47,748 nt of DNA, taken from NCBI RefSeq assembly GCF_015207065.1, contig NZ_JADEXP010000007.1, forward strand, positions 1 through 47,748, in the 5' to 3' direction. Position 1 is the stretch's first letter, and each line of letters starts with the position of its first letter. Under the pieces are notes generated by a model. It was not told the DNA's origin and ran no database searches. It saw only the letters and a program-made list of their open reading frames with translations. Both the position numbers and the translations under genes were made by a program. Below are positions 34,946 to 44,279 of the stretch, one piece after another. This stretch comes from Leptolyngbya cf. ectocarpi LEGE 11479 (lineage in GTDB: Bacteria > Cyanobacteriota > Cyanobacteriia > Phormidesmidales > Phormidesmidaceae).

Positions 34946-35614
34946 ATGGTAGTAGGCCAGTTGCAGGCGGTTGCGCAAAGATTTGACCAGGAGTATCGAG
35001 GCGAATCATTTGAGCTACCGGACGAGGTCGAAGAGATGGCTGTGTTTAGAGAATGGGTTGCTGGCAGCTTGACACCGCGCATTACCAGTAAGTTTTGGGA
35101 GCTGGCCAAGCCGAAAAAAGGTCAGCGCTGTCTAGACCTAGGCTGCGGTCTCAGTTTTTTGATTTATCCCTGGAAAGAGTGGAAAGCCACATTTGTCGGC
35201 CAAGATATCAGCCAAGTTGCCCAAGCAGCGTTAAATCAACGTGGCCCTCAGCTGGATTCAAAGCTCTTTAAGGGGGTACAGCTAGCACCTGCCCATAAGC
35301 TGGACTACGAACCAGCGACGTTTGACCTGGTCATCGCCACCGGGGTGAGTTGTTATTACCCACTGCACTATTGGGAGCAGGTAATGACAGCTGTGAAGCC
35401 TTGCCTAAAGCCAGGAGGCAACTTTGTCTTTGATGTCATCAATCCTGAGCAAGAGCTGGCGGAAAATTGGGCAATTTTAGAAACCTACCTAGGGGCTGAC
35501 GTTGAACTGGTGGACTTAAAACAATGGCGAGCTTTGATCAAAGCGATGGGAGCTAAAGTCAGTAAACAATCGGCAGGTGAGGTTTTCCAGTTGTATCGAG
35601 TGCAATGGAATTAA
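34946..35614 (+). CDS. Class I SAM-dependent methyltransferase
   Basis: The 222-residue enzyme has a helical N-terminus (1-60) and then the SAM-binding core: motif I CLDLGCGLSFLIYP near 65, ATFVGQDIS with the acidic ribose-binding residue, FDLVIATGVSCYYPLHYWEQ near 130, and CLKPGGNFVFDVINP. The family is the small-molecule Methyltransf_25/11 type. The substrate is unknown, and the neighbours do not suggest a pathway. It may be co-transcribed with the small membrane protein upstream. Confidence 0.82.
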   Translation: MVVGQLQAVAQRFDQEYRGESFELPDEVEEMAVFREWVAGSLTPRITSKFWELAKPKKGQRCLDLGCGLSFLIYPWKEWKATFVGQDISQVAQAALNQRGPQLDSKLFKGVQLAPAHKLDYEPATFDLVIATGVSCYYPLHYWEQVMTAVKPCLKPGGNFVFDVINPEQELAENWAILETYLGADVELVDLKQWRALIKAMGAKVSKQSAGEVFQLYRVQWN

Positions 35615-35874
35615 TCGAGAGATGGGCATCGTAAAGAAGAATGGCTGAGCATCCCGACGATTATTTGCGGAAAACCGCCCTTGACGGTTACGGCTGAAGT
35701 GCTATGTTGGTGTCTAAATTTTTGCGGCAGCAATTTTGTTTGAAGACGTATAGTTAACGTTAAATATCTCGCAGTTGCCAAGTGTGACCTTGACCGCTAT
35801 ATTGCCTTCCATTCACTCGTAATTCTCAACCGCTCTATTGATCTTAGATACCGGCCATACCGTCGCTTGTGATT

Positions 35875-37353
35875 ATGTCGCCTAGCCCTTCGCTACCCTT
35901 CAATTCCCTTCCCGAGGGCAGCACTCTTCCCGGCGGTACACCTGTCTTTGCGCTCAAAGAACTGGTGGCACGACTGCAGCGAGAGCAATACAAGATTCAG
36001 GATTTGCTCAGCTCTTTGGGATTTGCCCTGAGAAGTCTGAATAATATTAGTCAGTTTTTAGAACTGATTCCTATGATTGCCAGCCGGGTTACAGACGCGA
36101 CGGGTGGTGCGTTGGTCTTATTTCGCCCCAATGGTCAGCTACGTTTAGAGCGTCTTTACTGTCCGACCAATGATACCGGTCAAACGGTGCGCTATGCCCT
36201 AGAGTCGGCTACACGCCAGATTACTTCGTCCTTGGCGGCTTCCCTAGGGACAAAGGAGAAAGATGGTGAGACGGTTGCTCTCACCCATCAGGCAGCTCGC
36301 AGTGCCATGGTTACCCTTGACCAGCAGCTAAACCATTTTCTATCCCCTGATCTAAAGCTGTTTGGCACATCGATTATTGTCCAAAACGTGGAGCGCGGAC
36401 GTCTCTATGTTTTTAGTGATGATAGAGACTATGCCTGGACTGAAACTCGGCAGAAGCTAGTCCGTTTGGTGGCTGATCAAACAGCCGTAGCTATTGAAAA
36501 TGACGAGCTGACCCTAGCTCTGCGCAAAAAAGAACGTTTGGATCGTGAATTAGAGCTAGGAGCCGAAATCCAAGAAAAATTGCTGCCTCGCCAATGCCCG
36601 ATCATTGAAGGGGTGGATTTAGCAGCTCGCTGTCTGACAGCCCAAAAGGTTGGGGGAGACTATTACGATTTTATTCCCACCACCTATGATCAGCTGCGCA
36701 GCCCGAGCACACAGCAATCATCTGCCCAGCCCTGGAGCATTGCCATCGGTGATGTGATGGGAAAAGGTGTGCCTGCGGCTTTAATTATGACCATGTTGCG
36801 GGGGATGTTGCGGGCCGAAGTACTCAACGATCACTCCCCTGGCCAAATTTTGCAGAATCTCAACTGCGTCATGCACAACGATTTAGAAAGTTCTAATCGG
36901 TTTGTGACGTTGTTTTATGCAGAGTACGATCCTAGAACACAGTTATTTGCCTATGGCAATGCGGCCCATAACCCCCCCCTGCTGTGGCAGGCTGCCACTA
37001 ATACCATTGGCCGTCTAGATGCTGATGGCATGCTGTTGGGTCTAGATATTGACACCCGCTACCATGAGGGCCAAATGCAGCTCTATCCGGGAGACGTGGT
37101 GATTTTTTATACCGATGGCTTTACCGATGCTGCCAATATTCGGGGTGAACGGTTTGATGAAGATAACTTGATCAAGGCTGTCTGCTGGGCTTGCCGAAAT
37201 CTGGAGAGCTCCCAAGAGATTCTAGAGTATCTGTTTAATCTATTGCGTCACTTTATTGGTCCTGATCGTTCAAAGGATGACGATACTACGCTGGTGGTGA
37301 TGAAGGTGACTCAACCAGCGGAATTTCGTCAGCTATCTGCGATTGAATCGTAG
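35875..37353 (+). CDS. GAF/PP2C (SpoIIE-type) serine phosphatase
   Basis: This protein of about 492 residues has an N-terminal GAF-like sensor (about 50-210; ISQFLELIPMIASRVTDATG at its start), a short coiled-coil connector (ALRKKERLDRELELGAEIQE), and a PP2C/RsbU phosphatase domain (about 230-485). Metal-binding residues are visible in VGGDYYDFI, AIGDVMGKGVPAAL, FYTDGFTDAAN and SKDDDTTLVVMK. Such proteins dephosphorylate anti-sigma antagonists or other Ser-phosphorylated partners. No partner gene is adjacent. The ATG at 35875 or the GTG at 35869 is the start. A 12-bp stem overlaps its stop codon. Confidence 0.9.
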   Translation: MSPSPSLPFNSLPEGSTLPGGTPVFALKELVARLQREQYKIQDLLSSLGFALRSLNNISQFLELIPMIASRVTDATGGALVLFRPNGQLRLERLYCPTNDTGQTVRYALESATRQITSSLAASLGTKEKDGETVALTHQAARSAMVTLDQQLNHFLSPDLKLFGTSIIVQNVERGRLYVFSDDRDYAWTETRQKLVRLVADQTAVAIENDELTLALRKKERLDRELELGAEIQEKLLPRQCPIIEGVDLAARCLTAQKVGGDYYDFIPTTYDQLRSPSTQQSSAQPWSIAIGDVMGKGVPAALIMTMLRGMLRAEVLNDHSPGQILQNLNCVMHNDLESSNRFVTLFYAEYDPRTQLFAYGNAAHNPPLLWQAATNTIGRLDADGMLLGLDIDTRYHEGQMQLYPGDVVIFYTDGFTDAANIRGERFDEDNLIKAVCWACRNLESSQEILEYLFNLLRHFIGPDRSKDDDTTLVVMKVTQPAEFRQLSAIES

Positions 37354-37381
37354 AGTCGTTCCATAGAACAACGACTCTACG
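37349..37381 (+). terminator. Hairpin overlapping the phosphatase stop codon
   Basis: The perfect 12-bp arms CGTAGAGTCGTT at 37349-37360 and AACGACTCTACG at 37370-37381 enclose a 9-base loop, and the stop codon TAG at 37351-37353 sits in the left arm. No T run follows, so it may be a processing or stability element rather than a simple terminator. Confidence 0.5.
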
Positions 37382-37466
37382 GTTTGGTAAATGGCTTGAT
37401 GTTATTGAGGTGGGGTGCAATGATCGGGTTGCCAACTTTTTATCTACCGTTTTTTTGCTAGCCCCC

Positions 37467-37700
37467 ATGAAAATCGATACATATTCTGGTTTCCTGAGCG
37501 ATTTTGCAGATCCAACTGCACCCGTGCTAGGTCAGGCAGTTCCTGCAGCCACCACCCCTGTTATTGCCCAACAGTTCGAGGACAACTTTTTTGATCATTC
37601 GGGGGATATTTTAGGCAACTTTGTGGAGTCTGGTCAGCTGTGGGCGTTGTTGATTGGCATTGTGGTCGGCTATGTAATTCGAGGTGTTACCACTTACTAG
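37467..37700 (+). CDS. Small single-pass membrane protein, hypothetical
   Basis: From the ATG at 37467 the product has 77 residues: an Ala/Thr/Pro-rich N-terminal half starting MKIDTYSGFLSDFADP, then a C-terminal membrane helix LWALLIGIVVGYVIRGVTTY. A GTG at 37410 would add 19 residues and is less likely. I do not recognise the family. The tail-anchored layout suggests a small membrane-associated partner. It lies 74 bp upstream of argH on the same strand. Confidence 0.5.
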   Translation: MKIDTYSGFLSDFADPTAPVLGQAVPAATTPVIAQQFEDNFFDHSGDILGNFVESGQLWALLIGIVVGYVIRGVTTY

Positions 37701-37774
37701 CTGGCATCGTCATGGGGTAATCTCAGTCAACGTGTGTCGATGATTCGATACCTTGGCTATTTTCAGGAGTTTTC

Positions 37775-39166
37775 ATGAGCACGCCATCCACCCCTTGGAG
37801 TCAGCGATTTGAAACGGGACTGCATCCGATTGTTGCTGAGTTTAATGCCAGTATTGGTTTTGATATTGCCCTGGTTGAATATGATCTGACGGGATCTCAA
37901 GCCCATGCCAAGATGCTGGCTAAGGTGGGGATTATCTCAGAGGCAGAAGGTCAGCAGCTGGTGGATGGTCTGGAAGCCATTCGGCAGGAATATCGCCAGG
38001 GGACGTTTACCCCTGGTGTGGATGAAGAGGATATCCATTTTGCGGTGGAGCGCCGTCTTACTGAGCGCTTAGGTGCCCTGGGGAAAAAACTGCATACGGG
38101 ACGTTCGCGCAACGATCAGGTGGGTACGGATATTCGGTTGTATTTGCGATCGCACATCCACATCCTACGCACCCTGCTCCGAGAGTTTCAAAAAGCGCTA
38201 CTGACCCACGCCACAGAGCATGTAGACACTCTGATTCCCGGATATACTCACCTGCAGCGAGCCCAGCCCCTGAGTTTGGCCCATCATCTACTGGCCTATG
38301 TGGATATGGCCCAGCGCGACTATGAACGTCTGGGAGATGTTGTCAAACGGGTCAACACCTCTCCCTTGGGGGCCGGGGCCTTAGCCGGTACCCCCTTCCC
38401 CATCGACCGTCAGTACACAGCCGAGCAGCTAGGCTTTGAGCGCATCTATACCAATAGTCTAGACGCCGTCAGTGACCGAGATTTTGCCATCGAGTTTGCC
38501 AGTGCCGCCAGTCTGATCATGGTCCATCTCTCTCGCCTCGCTGAGGAGATCATTTTTTGGGCTTCAGAGGAATTTCGGTTTGTGACACTGACTGACAGCT
38601 GCTCCACTGGCTCAAGTATTATGCCCCAAAAGAAAAATCCCGACGTGCCTGAACTGGTGCGGGGTAAAACCGGGCGAGTCTTTGGCCATTTACAGGGTTT
38701 GCTGACCGTGATGAAGGGACTGCCCCTGGCCTATAACAAGGATTTACAAGAAGATAAGGAAGCCTTGTTTGACACCGTGAATACGGTGCAAACCTGTCTC
38801 CAAGCCATGACGATTTTGCTGCACCAGGGTTTAGAGTTTCGTCCCCAGCGGCTGGCCGAAGCTGTCGCTAGCGATTTCTCTAACGCCACTGATGTAGCTG
38901 ACTATTTGGCAGCTAAGGGAGTGCCCTTTCGGGATGCCTATAACCTGGTGGGTACGGTGGTAAAAACGTCCCTGGCCGCTGGAAAACTGCTGAAAGATCT
39001 GACCTTGGATGAATGGCAGGCCATTCATCCGGCGTTTGAAAATGATATCTATGATGCGATCGCACCGAAACAGGTCGTCGCTGCCCGCAATAGCCTAGGC
39101 GGTACCGGCTTTGACCAAGTCAGACAGGCCCTAACAAAGGCTCTAGAAATAATTGAGGCCGACTAG
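37775..39166 (+). CDS. argH: Argininosuccinate lyase
   Basis: The 463-residue enzyme splits argininosuccinate into arginine and fumarate, the last step of arginine synthesis, in the cytoplasm. It shows the fumarase/aspartase-superfamily signature [15 protein letters not shown] near residue 280. Also present are [20 protein letters not shown] near 105, [11 protein letters not shown] with the catalytic His near 160, and [17 protein letters not shown] near 195. The length is normal for the family. The ATG has CAGGAG 6 bases upstream. The gene ends 13 bp from the convergent ComFB gene. Confidence 0.96.
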   Translation: MSTPSTPWSQRFETGLHPIVAEFNASIGFDIALVEYDLTGSQAHAKMLAKVGIISEAEGQQLVDGLEAIRQEYRQGTFTPGVDEEDIHFAVERRLTERLGALGKKLHTGRSRNDQVGTDIRLYLRSHIHILRTLLREFQKALLTHATEHVDTLIPGYTHLQRAQPLSLAHHLLAYVDMAQRDYERLGDVVKRVNTSPLGAGALAGTPFPIDRQYTAEQLGFERIYTNSLDAVSDRDFAIEFASAASLIMVHLSRLAEEIIFWASEEFRFVTLTDSCSTGSSIMPQKKNPDVPELVRGKTGRVFGHLQGLLTVMKGLPLAYNKDLQEDKEALFDTVNTVQTCLQAMTILLHQGLEFRPQRLAEAVASDFSNATDVADYLAAKGVPFRDAYNLVGTVVKTSLAAGKLLKDLTLDEWQAIHPAFENDIYDAIAPKQVVAARNSLGGTGFDQVRQALTKALEIIEAD

Positions 39167-39179
39167 CCTATAGGTTTCT

Positions 39180-39905
39180 TTACCGATACCGAGAATCATT
39201 CCAGTCGTAGCCTGAAGGTGACGATGGCGGTGCCGACCCGCGATATCCATGATCTCGCTTGGGATGCCAGGTCGTCTCGCCATAGGTACCCGGTCGCCAC
39301 ACCGAACCATGATGGTGATCTGGATGATGGGGTTTCGTGTGATGTCCCGTTGCATAGGCCGCCGCTGCATACTCATCTGCTGTATGAGCAGCGGCCCCAA
39401 CATAGGGCGCAGTCGGAGTCGGAGACATATGATGAATACTACTCTCATCAACTGGAACCGTTCCGCGTCTGGCAGCTCCAGCTCGCTGACACTTACGTAA
39501 TAGAGATTCCCAAGTGAGGTTAGGCTGACCTAACGCGGCTCGAAACTTTTCTAACAGAGCCGCATTAGCAACTACTGCAGACGAGGGACGCACCAACGGA
39601 CGAGACGCTCGTAGAGGGTCTACCTGAACCGCCGCAATCGCCCGTCTGACAGCATTACTCACTTCTTTATGCAGTTCGTGTTTGGCCCTTTGGTACTGAG
39701 CTTGCCAACCTTTTTCACTCACCGCATACAATGACGGCAACCGATTTAAAGCATGGGTTTCAACCTCAATCGGCTTAACATATTTGAGAACACGAGTTGG
39801 TAGCTGGCGCAGCTGCTGCTCAACCTCTTCTGCTACCAAAAGTTCCATGACGTTAATGTAATCCCGCGGGGGAGGTGTTTTCACATCAACCATGGCATTC
39901 GTCAC
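39180..39905 (-). CDS. ComFB-family protein with extended C-terminus
   Basis: The first 120 of 241 residues match the ComFB fold: DYINVMELLVAEEVEQQLRQ, VKPIEVETHALNRLPSLYAV, EKGWQAQYQRAKHELHKEV and RRAIAAVQVDPLRASRPL. Cyanobacterial ComFB proteins have been described as receptors for cyclic dinucleotides linked to competence and motility, which fits a genome with type IV pili; binding by this copy is inference. The last 120 residues, after a short helical piece, are a His/Pro/Gly/Tyr-rich tail (HHTKPHHPDHHHG) that looks disordered and may bind metal. The ORF is complete and convergent with argH. Confidence 0.82.
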   Translation of the reverse strand: MTNAMVDVKTPPPRDYINVMELLVAEEVEQQLRQLPTRVLKYVKPIEVETHALNRLPSLYAVSEKGWQAQYQRAKHELHKEVSNAVRRAIAAVQVDPLRASRPLVRPSSAVVANAALLEKFRAALGQPNLTWESLLRKCQRAGAARRGTVPVDESSIHHMSPTPTAPYVGAAAHTADEYAAAAYATGHHTKPHHPDHHHGSVWRPGTYGETTWHPKRDHGYRGSAPPSSPSGYDWNDSRYR

Positions 39906-40769
39906 CTACTTAACAACAATCCTGGCTTAGTTAAGCCTGCTCAATCAGGTCATTGGACCTAGGTATGCGCTATTGAAACTGATTCCAGCTACGACAGCCC
40001 ATGGGGTGACACACATAAAAGTGACACTTAAAGAAACGCTCCAGGCATAAAAAGGCACGGATTTGGTAACCACAAGTACGCCTTAATTACGCAGGAATAG
40101 ATCCAAATCACAGCTCGATATTTCCGGATCGGTATTCGCAAATCAGGACAACTATCGGCCAAAACTCTCAAGTTATCCGGTGGCGCTCGTAACTACGAAG
40201 CCTTATACGAGGGGTGTTACACCCTACTTAGTATAACTACCCCACTGCCAAATTGGGCAGCAAAGTAGGCAAAAGCTGGTGTATCTATCTACACAAAAAA
40301 CAATGGAATAAACACGTTATTCCCCTAGCCAATCGATAGCGCTACCGGCAATCGAATTAAATATGAAGATCCACTTCTTTTAGAAGCGCATTATTTGTTT
40401 ATATAAGTATATATTGGATGTCAATAGACCGATGCAAACAGCAGTATATGGAGAAAAGAAGGCATTTAACTAATCTACTGCTAATAATTAGGAAAAAATT
40501 TTGTCATCAATTGACCATGGGCGATATTGCTTTTCTTATCGGCTTAATTGGTCTATTTAGCATTCTGATGATGACAGACAATGATTAACAGTAAGTGAGT
40601 CATCTTTTACTCTATTAGAACTACAAAAGACACAGTGCCTAATAGCTAGCTAAACCTGGTTTGTGCCCATTGTACGTAAAAATAATCTCAGACAGCTTGC
40701 TGATTTAGCACGCAAGCTGCCTGAAAAGTGCGCTATTTAGAGAATCGCTGCCCGCTGGGGCGCGCTCAG
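39906..40769. other. Long intergenic region with a possible micro-ORF
   Basis: About 860 bp without a standard gene. Two small stems sit close together: GGGTG/CACCC at 40212-40224 and CTGCC/GGCAG at 40245-40260. A membrane-like micro-ORF lies at 40448-40588 (see separate entry). The rest is A+T-rich, and no promoter can be assigned with confidence. Confidence 0.35.
40517..40588 (+). CDS. Possible 23-residue membrane peptide
   Basis: The ATG at 40517 opens a 23-codon frame encoding MGDIAFLIGLIGLFSILMMT followed by Asp-Asn-Asp and TAA. It is almost entirely one hydrophobic helix, the size range of photosystem, cytochrome or transporter micro-subunits. No ribosome site lies at the right distance. 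The same frame reaches an upstream ATG at 40448 (46 residues, with a basic Arg/Lys-rich N-terminus). I cannot match it to a known small subunit, so it may be chance. Confidence 0.25.
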   Translation: MGDIAFLIGLIGLFSILMMTDND

Positions 40770-41573
40770 CTATATTCCTTTTGGTCTGGAATAGGCTGGG
40801 GTGGACTGACCTGGCTTAGATAGACTAATAACCGCATCCATCAGCTGAGGTAAAAATCGCTGGAGCCAGAGAGCCGCATGACTTTGCCATCCAACCGTAA
40901 TTTCTGTATGACGGGATTTAAGACCGGTGATCAGACGTTTGGCCACATGGTGGGCACTGAGGGGCATCACCCCATGGAATACATTAAGCTCTTGCACCAT
41001 GTCGGTATCTGTCAGGGAGGGCAATAGGCTCACTACCCGAACACCGTGGGGAGCTAGCTCATGACGCAGGGCTTGGGTAAACCCGACGATGGCAAACTTG
41101 GTAGCCGAATAGGTGGCCATGGTAGGAGCCGCCACTTTACCCATCAGGCTAGAGACATTGACAATGGTGCCCTGACGGCGCGAGGCCATGCGACGTCCCA
41201 CCAACCAGGTGACCGTATATAGCCCCATTAGATTCGTAGACATTTCCGAGTGGGCCTGACCTAGATTACTTTGCAGAAAATTAGCCTGGTAGGCAATACC
41301 CGCGCAGTTGACTAACAAATGAAACGGCCCGTAGTCTTTCCAAGCCTGGGCAACAACAATATTGACAGCAGTTGGTTCAGTCAGATCAACAGAGAACGGA
41401 ATACCTTGAGTGCCATACTGACGAATTTCTGTCGCCACTTCCTGCAATCGTTGGCGATTACGAGCAACCAGTAGTATGTGGCTAGCCCCTTGCTTGGCAA
41501 GTTCGATGGCAATGGCACGGCCAATACCACGTGAGGCTCCGGTGACCAGAGCCGTTTTTCCTTTCATATCCAT
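40770..41573 (-). CDS. Short-chain dehydrogenase/reductase
   Basis: This 267-residue classical SDR has TGASRGIGRAIA (NAD(P)-binding Gly motif, residues 10-21), LVNCAGIA near 88, the catalytic Ser in IVNVSSLMG near 139, and YSATK (Tyr-x-x-x-Lys) near 155. A basic Arg after the first strand (ARNRQR) favours NADP(H). The C-terminus is hydrophobic and basic (LWLQRFLPQLMDAV), as in SDRs that associate with membranes. The substrate is unknown. It is flanked by long non-coding regions on both sides, so it is probably transcribed alone. Confidence 0.9.
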   Translation of the reverse strand: MDMKGKTALVTGASRGIGRAIAIELAKQGASHILLVARNRQRLQEVATEIRQYGTQGIPFSVDLTEPTAVNIVVAQAWKDYGPFHLLVNCAGIAYQANFLQSNLGQAHSEMSTNLMGLYTVTWLVGRRMASRRQGTIVNVSSLMGKVAAPTMATYSATKFAIVGFTQALRHELAPHGVRVVSLLPSLTDTDMVQELNVFHGVMPLSAHHVAKRLITGLKSRHTEITVGWQSHAALWLQRFLPQLMDAVISLSKPGQSTPAYSRPKGI

Positions 41574-42422
41574 AGGGTAAAAATCTCCAAAGGTATCTGA
41601 AACCAGGTCTTATCAAAAAGACAGATGGAATCAAGACTGTGCGGATGTCAAAATATTCTTGGGGGCGGGAACCTAGAGGGCTTATTATCTATGCCAAAAT
41701 CCTCTAGCTATCGCTGCTGAGTTTTGGTATGAATCAATCTGCGGTCTATTAATGAGTTGTAGTAACAACTGACACAATTAATCTCCAAATCAGCGACAGA
41801 ACAGATGAATCGGATAGTAACCGTAATGCATGGGTGATCATTTCAAACTGCATCACAAACAATTCATGGGTCACACCTTAGCAATTAGAAACAATAGCTG
41901 CAACATTTGTTTAAAGAAAGCATGATATTTCTAGAAATATGAGAGTGCTTTTTCTTTGAATTGTCTTGCTACACAAGGGGCTCGCTAATTTTCTGGAGCT
42001 ATAAAATTTCTTTCAACGGATTATGCTGAGTAGGGCAACCTTTTTTCTCATAAACTCCGTATTTGAGGGTGATTTAGATTGACTTGAATTTTGCAAAGCC
42101 CTTTACTGAAGAGATTTTCATGAATATTTAGGGCTCTCATAATTGCGCTATGACCTGAAGCGCAGAGGGTGACACCCCCAGTACTGTAAGAATTACGGTA
42201 ACCCGTGACTATTTTGAAAAAGTGCTTTAGAGTACAAACCTTCTGATTAGTTTTTTTTATAAATCTTTCTGCTAGCACCAGGGATTGAGTGGGTACAAAA
42301 AATAAAATGGTTCAATAACTGTTGTTTGACTTCAACTATTGCAAAATTGTCATTGTGTTGTTGTCAAAGTGGAGAGGTTGCCAGAGACCGCCAGTATGCT
42401 CAACACCTACCGGCGATCGCCC
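41574..42422. other. Long A+T-rich intergenic region with palindromes
   Basis: About 850 bp. A perfect 16-bp palindrome, ATATTTCTAGAAATAT, lies at 41925-41940. Near 42165-42210 there is a G+C-richer patch with local dyads (GGGTGACACCC at 42168-42178; ACGGTAACCCGT at 42195-42206). A 76-codon open frame on the - strand at 42048-42278 covers that patch but does not look like protein. The patch could be a structured RNA or a repeat copy. A HIP1-like GGCGATCGCC is at 42412-42421. Confidence 0.35.
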
Positions 42423-42920
42423 TCATTTCAATACAGTCCCCATTACACAGAATTTTTTGAGTGAGTAATCTAAACGTTCTGGTGTTTTAAGGGGTTGAAG
42501 ACCACCTAGTTCATCTAAGCCTTGACCGATTGCATTACTCGTTTTCAGTATCTCTTGTGTTTGGAGAGCGTCGGTATTTAAGCTGGCTACTAAATCCTGT
42601 GCTTTTTGATAGATAGTTTCTGTTTGACGAACGGGTAGCTGAAATGAAAATTCATCACTGCCCTGGATTCCTTTAACCTGCGCGACAAAAGCCCCTTCCC
42701 TCTCAGAAGTTATACCTTGAACCTGGAACGATGACATTTGGGTGATTAAACTCTCAATTTCAGGGTCTGATTTTTCCCTCATGCATGCATATTCGATATA
42801 GCTATCATCTCCTTGCTGCATAAGAGACAAATAGTTTGCTGTAACGGATTGTGGGGTTTCGCTATGACTGCATCCTGCTAGCAAGCTTACAATCAGAAGC
42901 TGGGATAAGTTAATTTTCAT
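42423..42920 (-). CDS. Putative lipoprotein
   Basis: The 165-residue product has a short hydrophobic signal (residues 2-16) ending in the lipobox LLAGC with Cys at 17, so it should be lipid-anchored after export. The mature part begins SHSETPQSV and is soluble; it contains another Cys near residue 46 and one near 158 that might pair. A DUF-type fold of the NTF2/lumazine-binding-like sort (N-terminal TANYLSLMQQGDDS) is conceivable but not proven. It stands alone on the - strand. Confidence 0.7.
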   Translation of the reverse strand: MKINLSQLLIVSLLAGCSHSETPQSVTANYLSLMQQGDDSYIEYACMREKSDPEIESLITQMSSFQVQGITSEREGAFVAQVKGIQGSDEFSFQLPVRQTETIYQKAQDLVASLNTDALQTQEILKTSNAIGQGLDELGGLQPLKTPERLDYSLKKFCVMGTVLK

Positions 42921-43138
42921 TTATAATGATTCATAGATAGACCACCTGTATCCGCATCGGTAGTTACTGTTGATCCGGTAAATCTATTGAGTCAGGCCTT
43001 AAACTTTATAGTCACATATTTTTTTCAAGTCTAGGGAACATTTTGAAGCGAAACTATTACAGTCTATCAGAGCACTTTGATCAGTTCGATTCATCGTCCG
43101 AATCAGCAACAGTAACAACTAGAACTCTCTTTGGATAG

Positions 43139-43684
43139 TCATGAAACAGCTGGCCGCTGCTCCCTTTGTAGGATTCGCCATTGAGCTGCATTTTTATCCA
43201 TTTCTCTAATAAATCCATCTTTGCCATCCATATATCCATCAATATCTGTAGGATATTCTCTTGCTAGCTTGCGCTTTAATTCGCTATATCTCTGCGCATC
43301 GTCAGGATGGGCAATCATATAATCTCGAAATGCCAAATGCCGCTCTACTTGATCTGAACCCACCTCGAAAGTATGAACATGATGGGTTCTATCTCCGGCT
43401 TGATTATTTTTTCGGAAGTATCGACGCCCCGGAATGCCAAATTCACCCATCACTTCATAGCCCAGGGATTCCATTAAAGAGTTCTGCTGATCCAGTTGAA
43501 CAATATTATTGACCTCAACTAACAAATCGATAATGGGCTTGGCATAGATGCTGGGAATAGCCGTGCTCCCAATGTGGTGTATGGCAACAACATTTTCACC
43601 CAGGGTATCAGTGATTTGTTTCAATTCAATGTCAAAGATCTTTCGCCAGCTAGGATCGTGCGGGACGACTTCTACTTTCCTCAT
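43139..43684 (-). CDS. GrpB-family nucleotidyltransferase-like protein
   Basis: The 181-residue protein matches the GrpB/UPF0157 family. It has VEVVPHDPSWRKIF at the N-terminus, AIHHIGSTAIPSIYAKPIID (G-S-T-A nucleotidyltransferase core with the downstream Asp pair in IIDLLVEV), and PGRRYFRK. HHVHTFEVGSD and HLAFRDYMIAHPDDAQRYSE follow. The family has the nucleotidyltransferase fold, but the substrate is unknown. The protein name GrpB here has nothing to do with the heat-shock protein GrpE. It lies on the - strand, 121 bp downstream of the acetyltransferase gene. Confidence 0.9.
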   Translation of the reverse strand: MRKVEVVPHDPSWRKIFDIELKQITDTLGENVVAIHHIGSTAIPSIYAKPIIDLLVEVNNIVQLDQQNSLMESLGYEVMGEFGIPGRRYFRKNNQAGDRTHHVHTFEVGSDQVERHLAFRDYMIAHPDDAQRYSELKRKLAREYPTDIDGYMDGKDGFIREMDKNAAQWRILQREQRPAVS

Positions 43685-43805
43685 GATTTGAGCATCTTAC
43701 CGATAACTTTCAACTATAGTCTAACCAAACAGATAATACAGCCTGACGTTTTACTGATCGCCTACGAGGTTTCTACGATACACTGTTCAGGCTATTCCAA
43801 TAGGG

Positions 43806-44279
43806 CTATTTGCTGTGTTCACCACCAATAGCAATATCAAAGTGTAAGACGTCCTCACGCTTGCCCAGTTTGGTGTATAGCGCAATAGCGGGCTCGTCTT
43901 CGACGCCAGTATCGGCCTGGACAAATATCACATAAACACCACGTTCAGCAGCGATTTCTTTTAGCTTTTCAATGAGAGCTGTTGCAATACCTTCGCGCCG
44001 ATGCGGCAATGCGACGGCAAGATCGTAAATATAGATTTCACTACGCTCCTGCTCAAACTTTCTCAGCTCATAGGCCGCGATACCACCCACCACTTCGCCG
44101 TTCTTCACGGCAGCCAGCGCAATAAACGTATCACTGCCAAGCAATCGACGCAAATAGTCTGCACTCGGGCAGTTGGCAGTATACGTTTCCACGTCGTCGA
44201 ACGCCTCGCCAAAGGTCATCATCAGCGCCTTCATCGGCGGGATATCATTCGGGGTGAGGTGGTGAATATCGATTACCAT
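43806..44279 (-). CDS. AAC(3)-I-type aminoglycoside acetyltransferase-like GNAT
   Basis: The 157-residue GNAT protein closely follows the AAC(3)-I pattern. It has MKALMMTFGEAFDDVETY near residue 15, DYLRRLLGSDTFIALAAV near 43, GGIAAYELRKFEQERSEIYI near 66, and the acetyl-CoA loop LPHRREGIATALIEKL near 93. FVQADTGVEDEPAIALYTKL and a final EDVLHFDI complete it. Family enzymes acetylate the 3-amino group of gentamicin-type drugs. Whether this one does is unknown; related chromosomal proteins often have other substrates. Its ATG overlaps the upstream gene by seven bases, so it belongs to the unit with the ATPase. Confidence 0.82.
   Translation of the reverse strand: MVIDIHHLTPNDIPPMKALMMTFGEAFDDVETYTANCPSADYLRRLLGSDTFIALAAVKNGEVVGGIAAYELRKFEQERSEIYIYDLAVALPHRREGIATALIEKLKEIAAERGVYVIFVQADTGVEDEPAIALYTKLGKREDVLHFDIAIGGEHSK

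Noticed and set aside
42048-42278. 76-codon open frame on the - strand in a gene-free region
   Set aside because: No ribosome site, no domain, and it covers a patch with DNA dyads; more likely non-coding.
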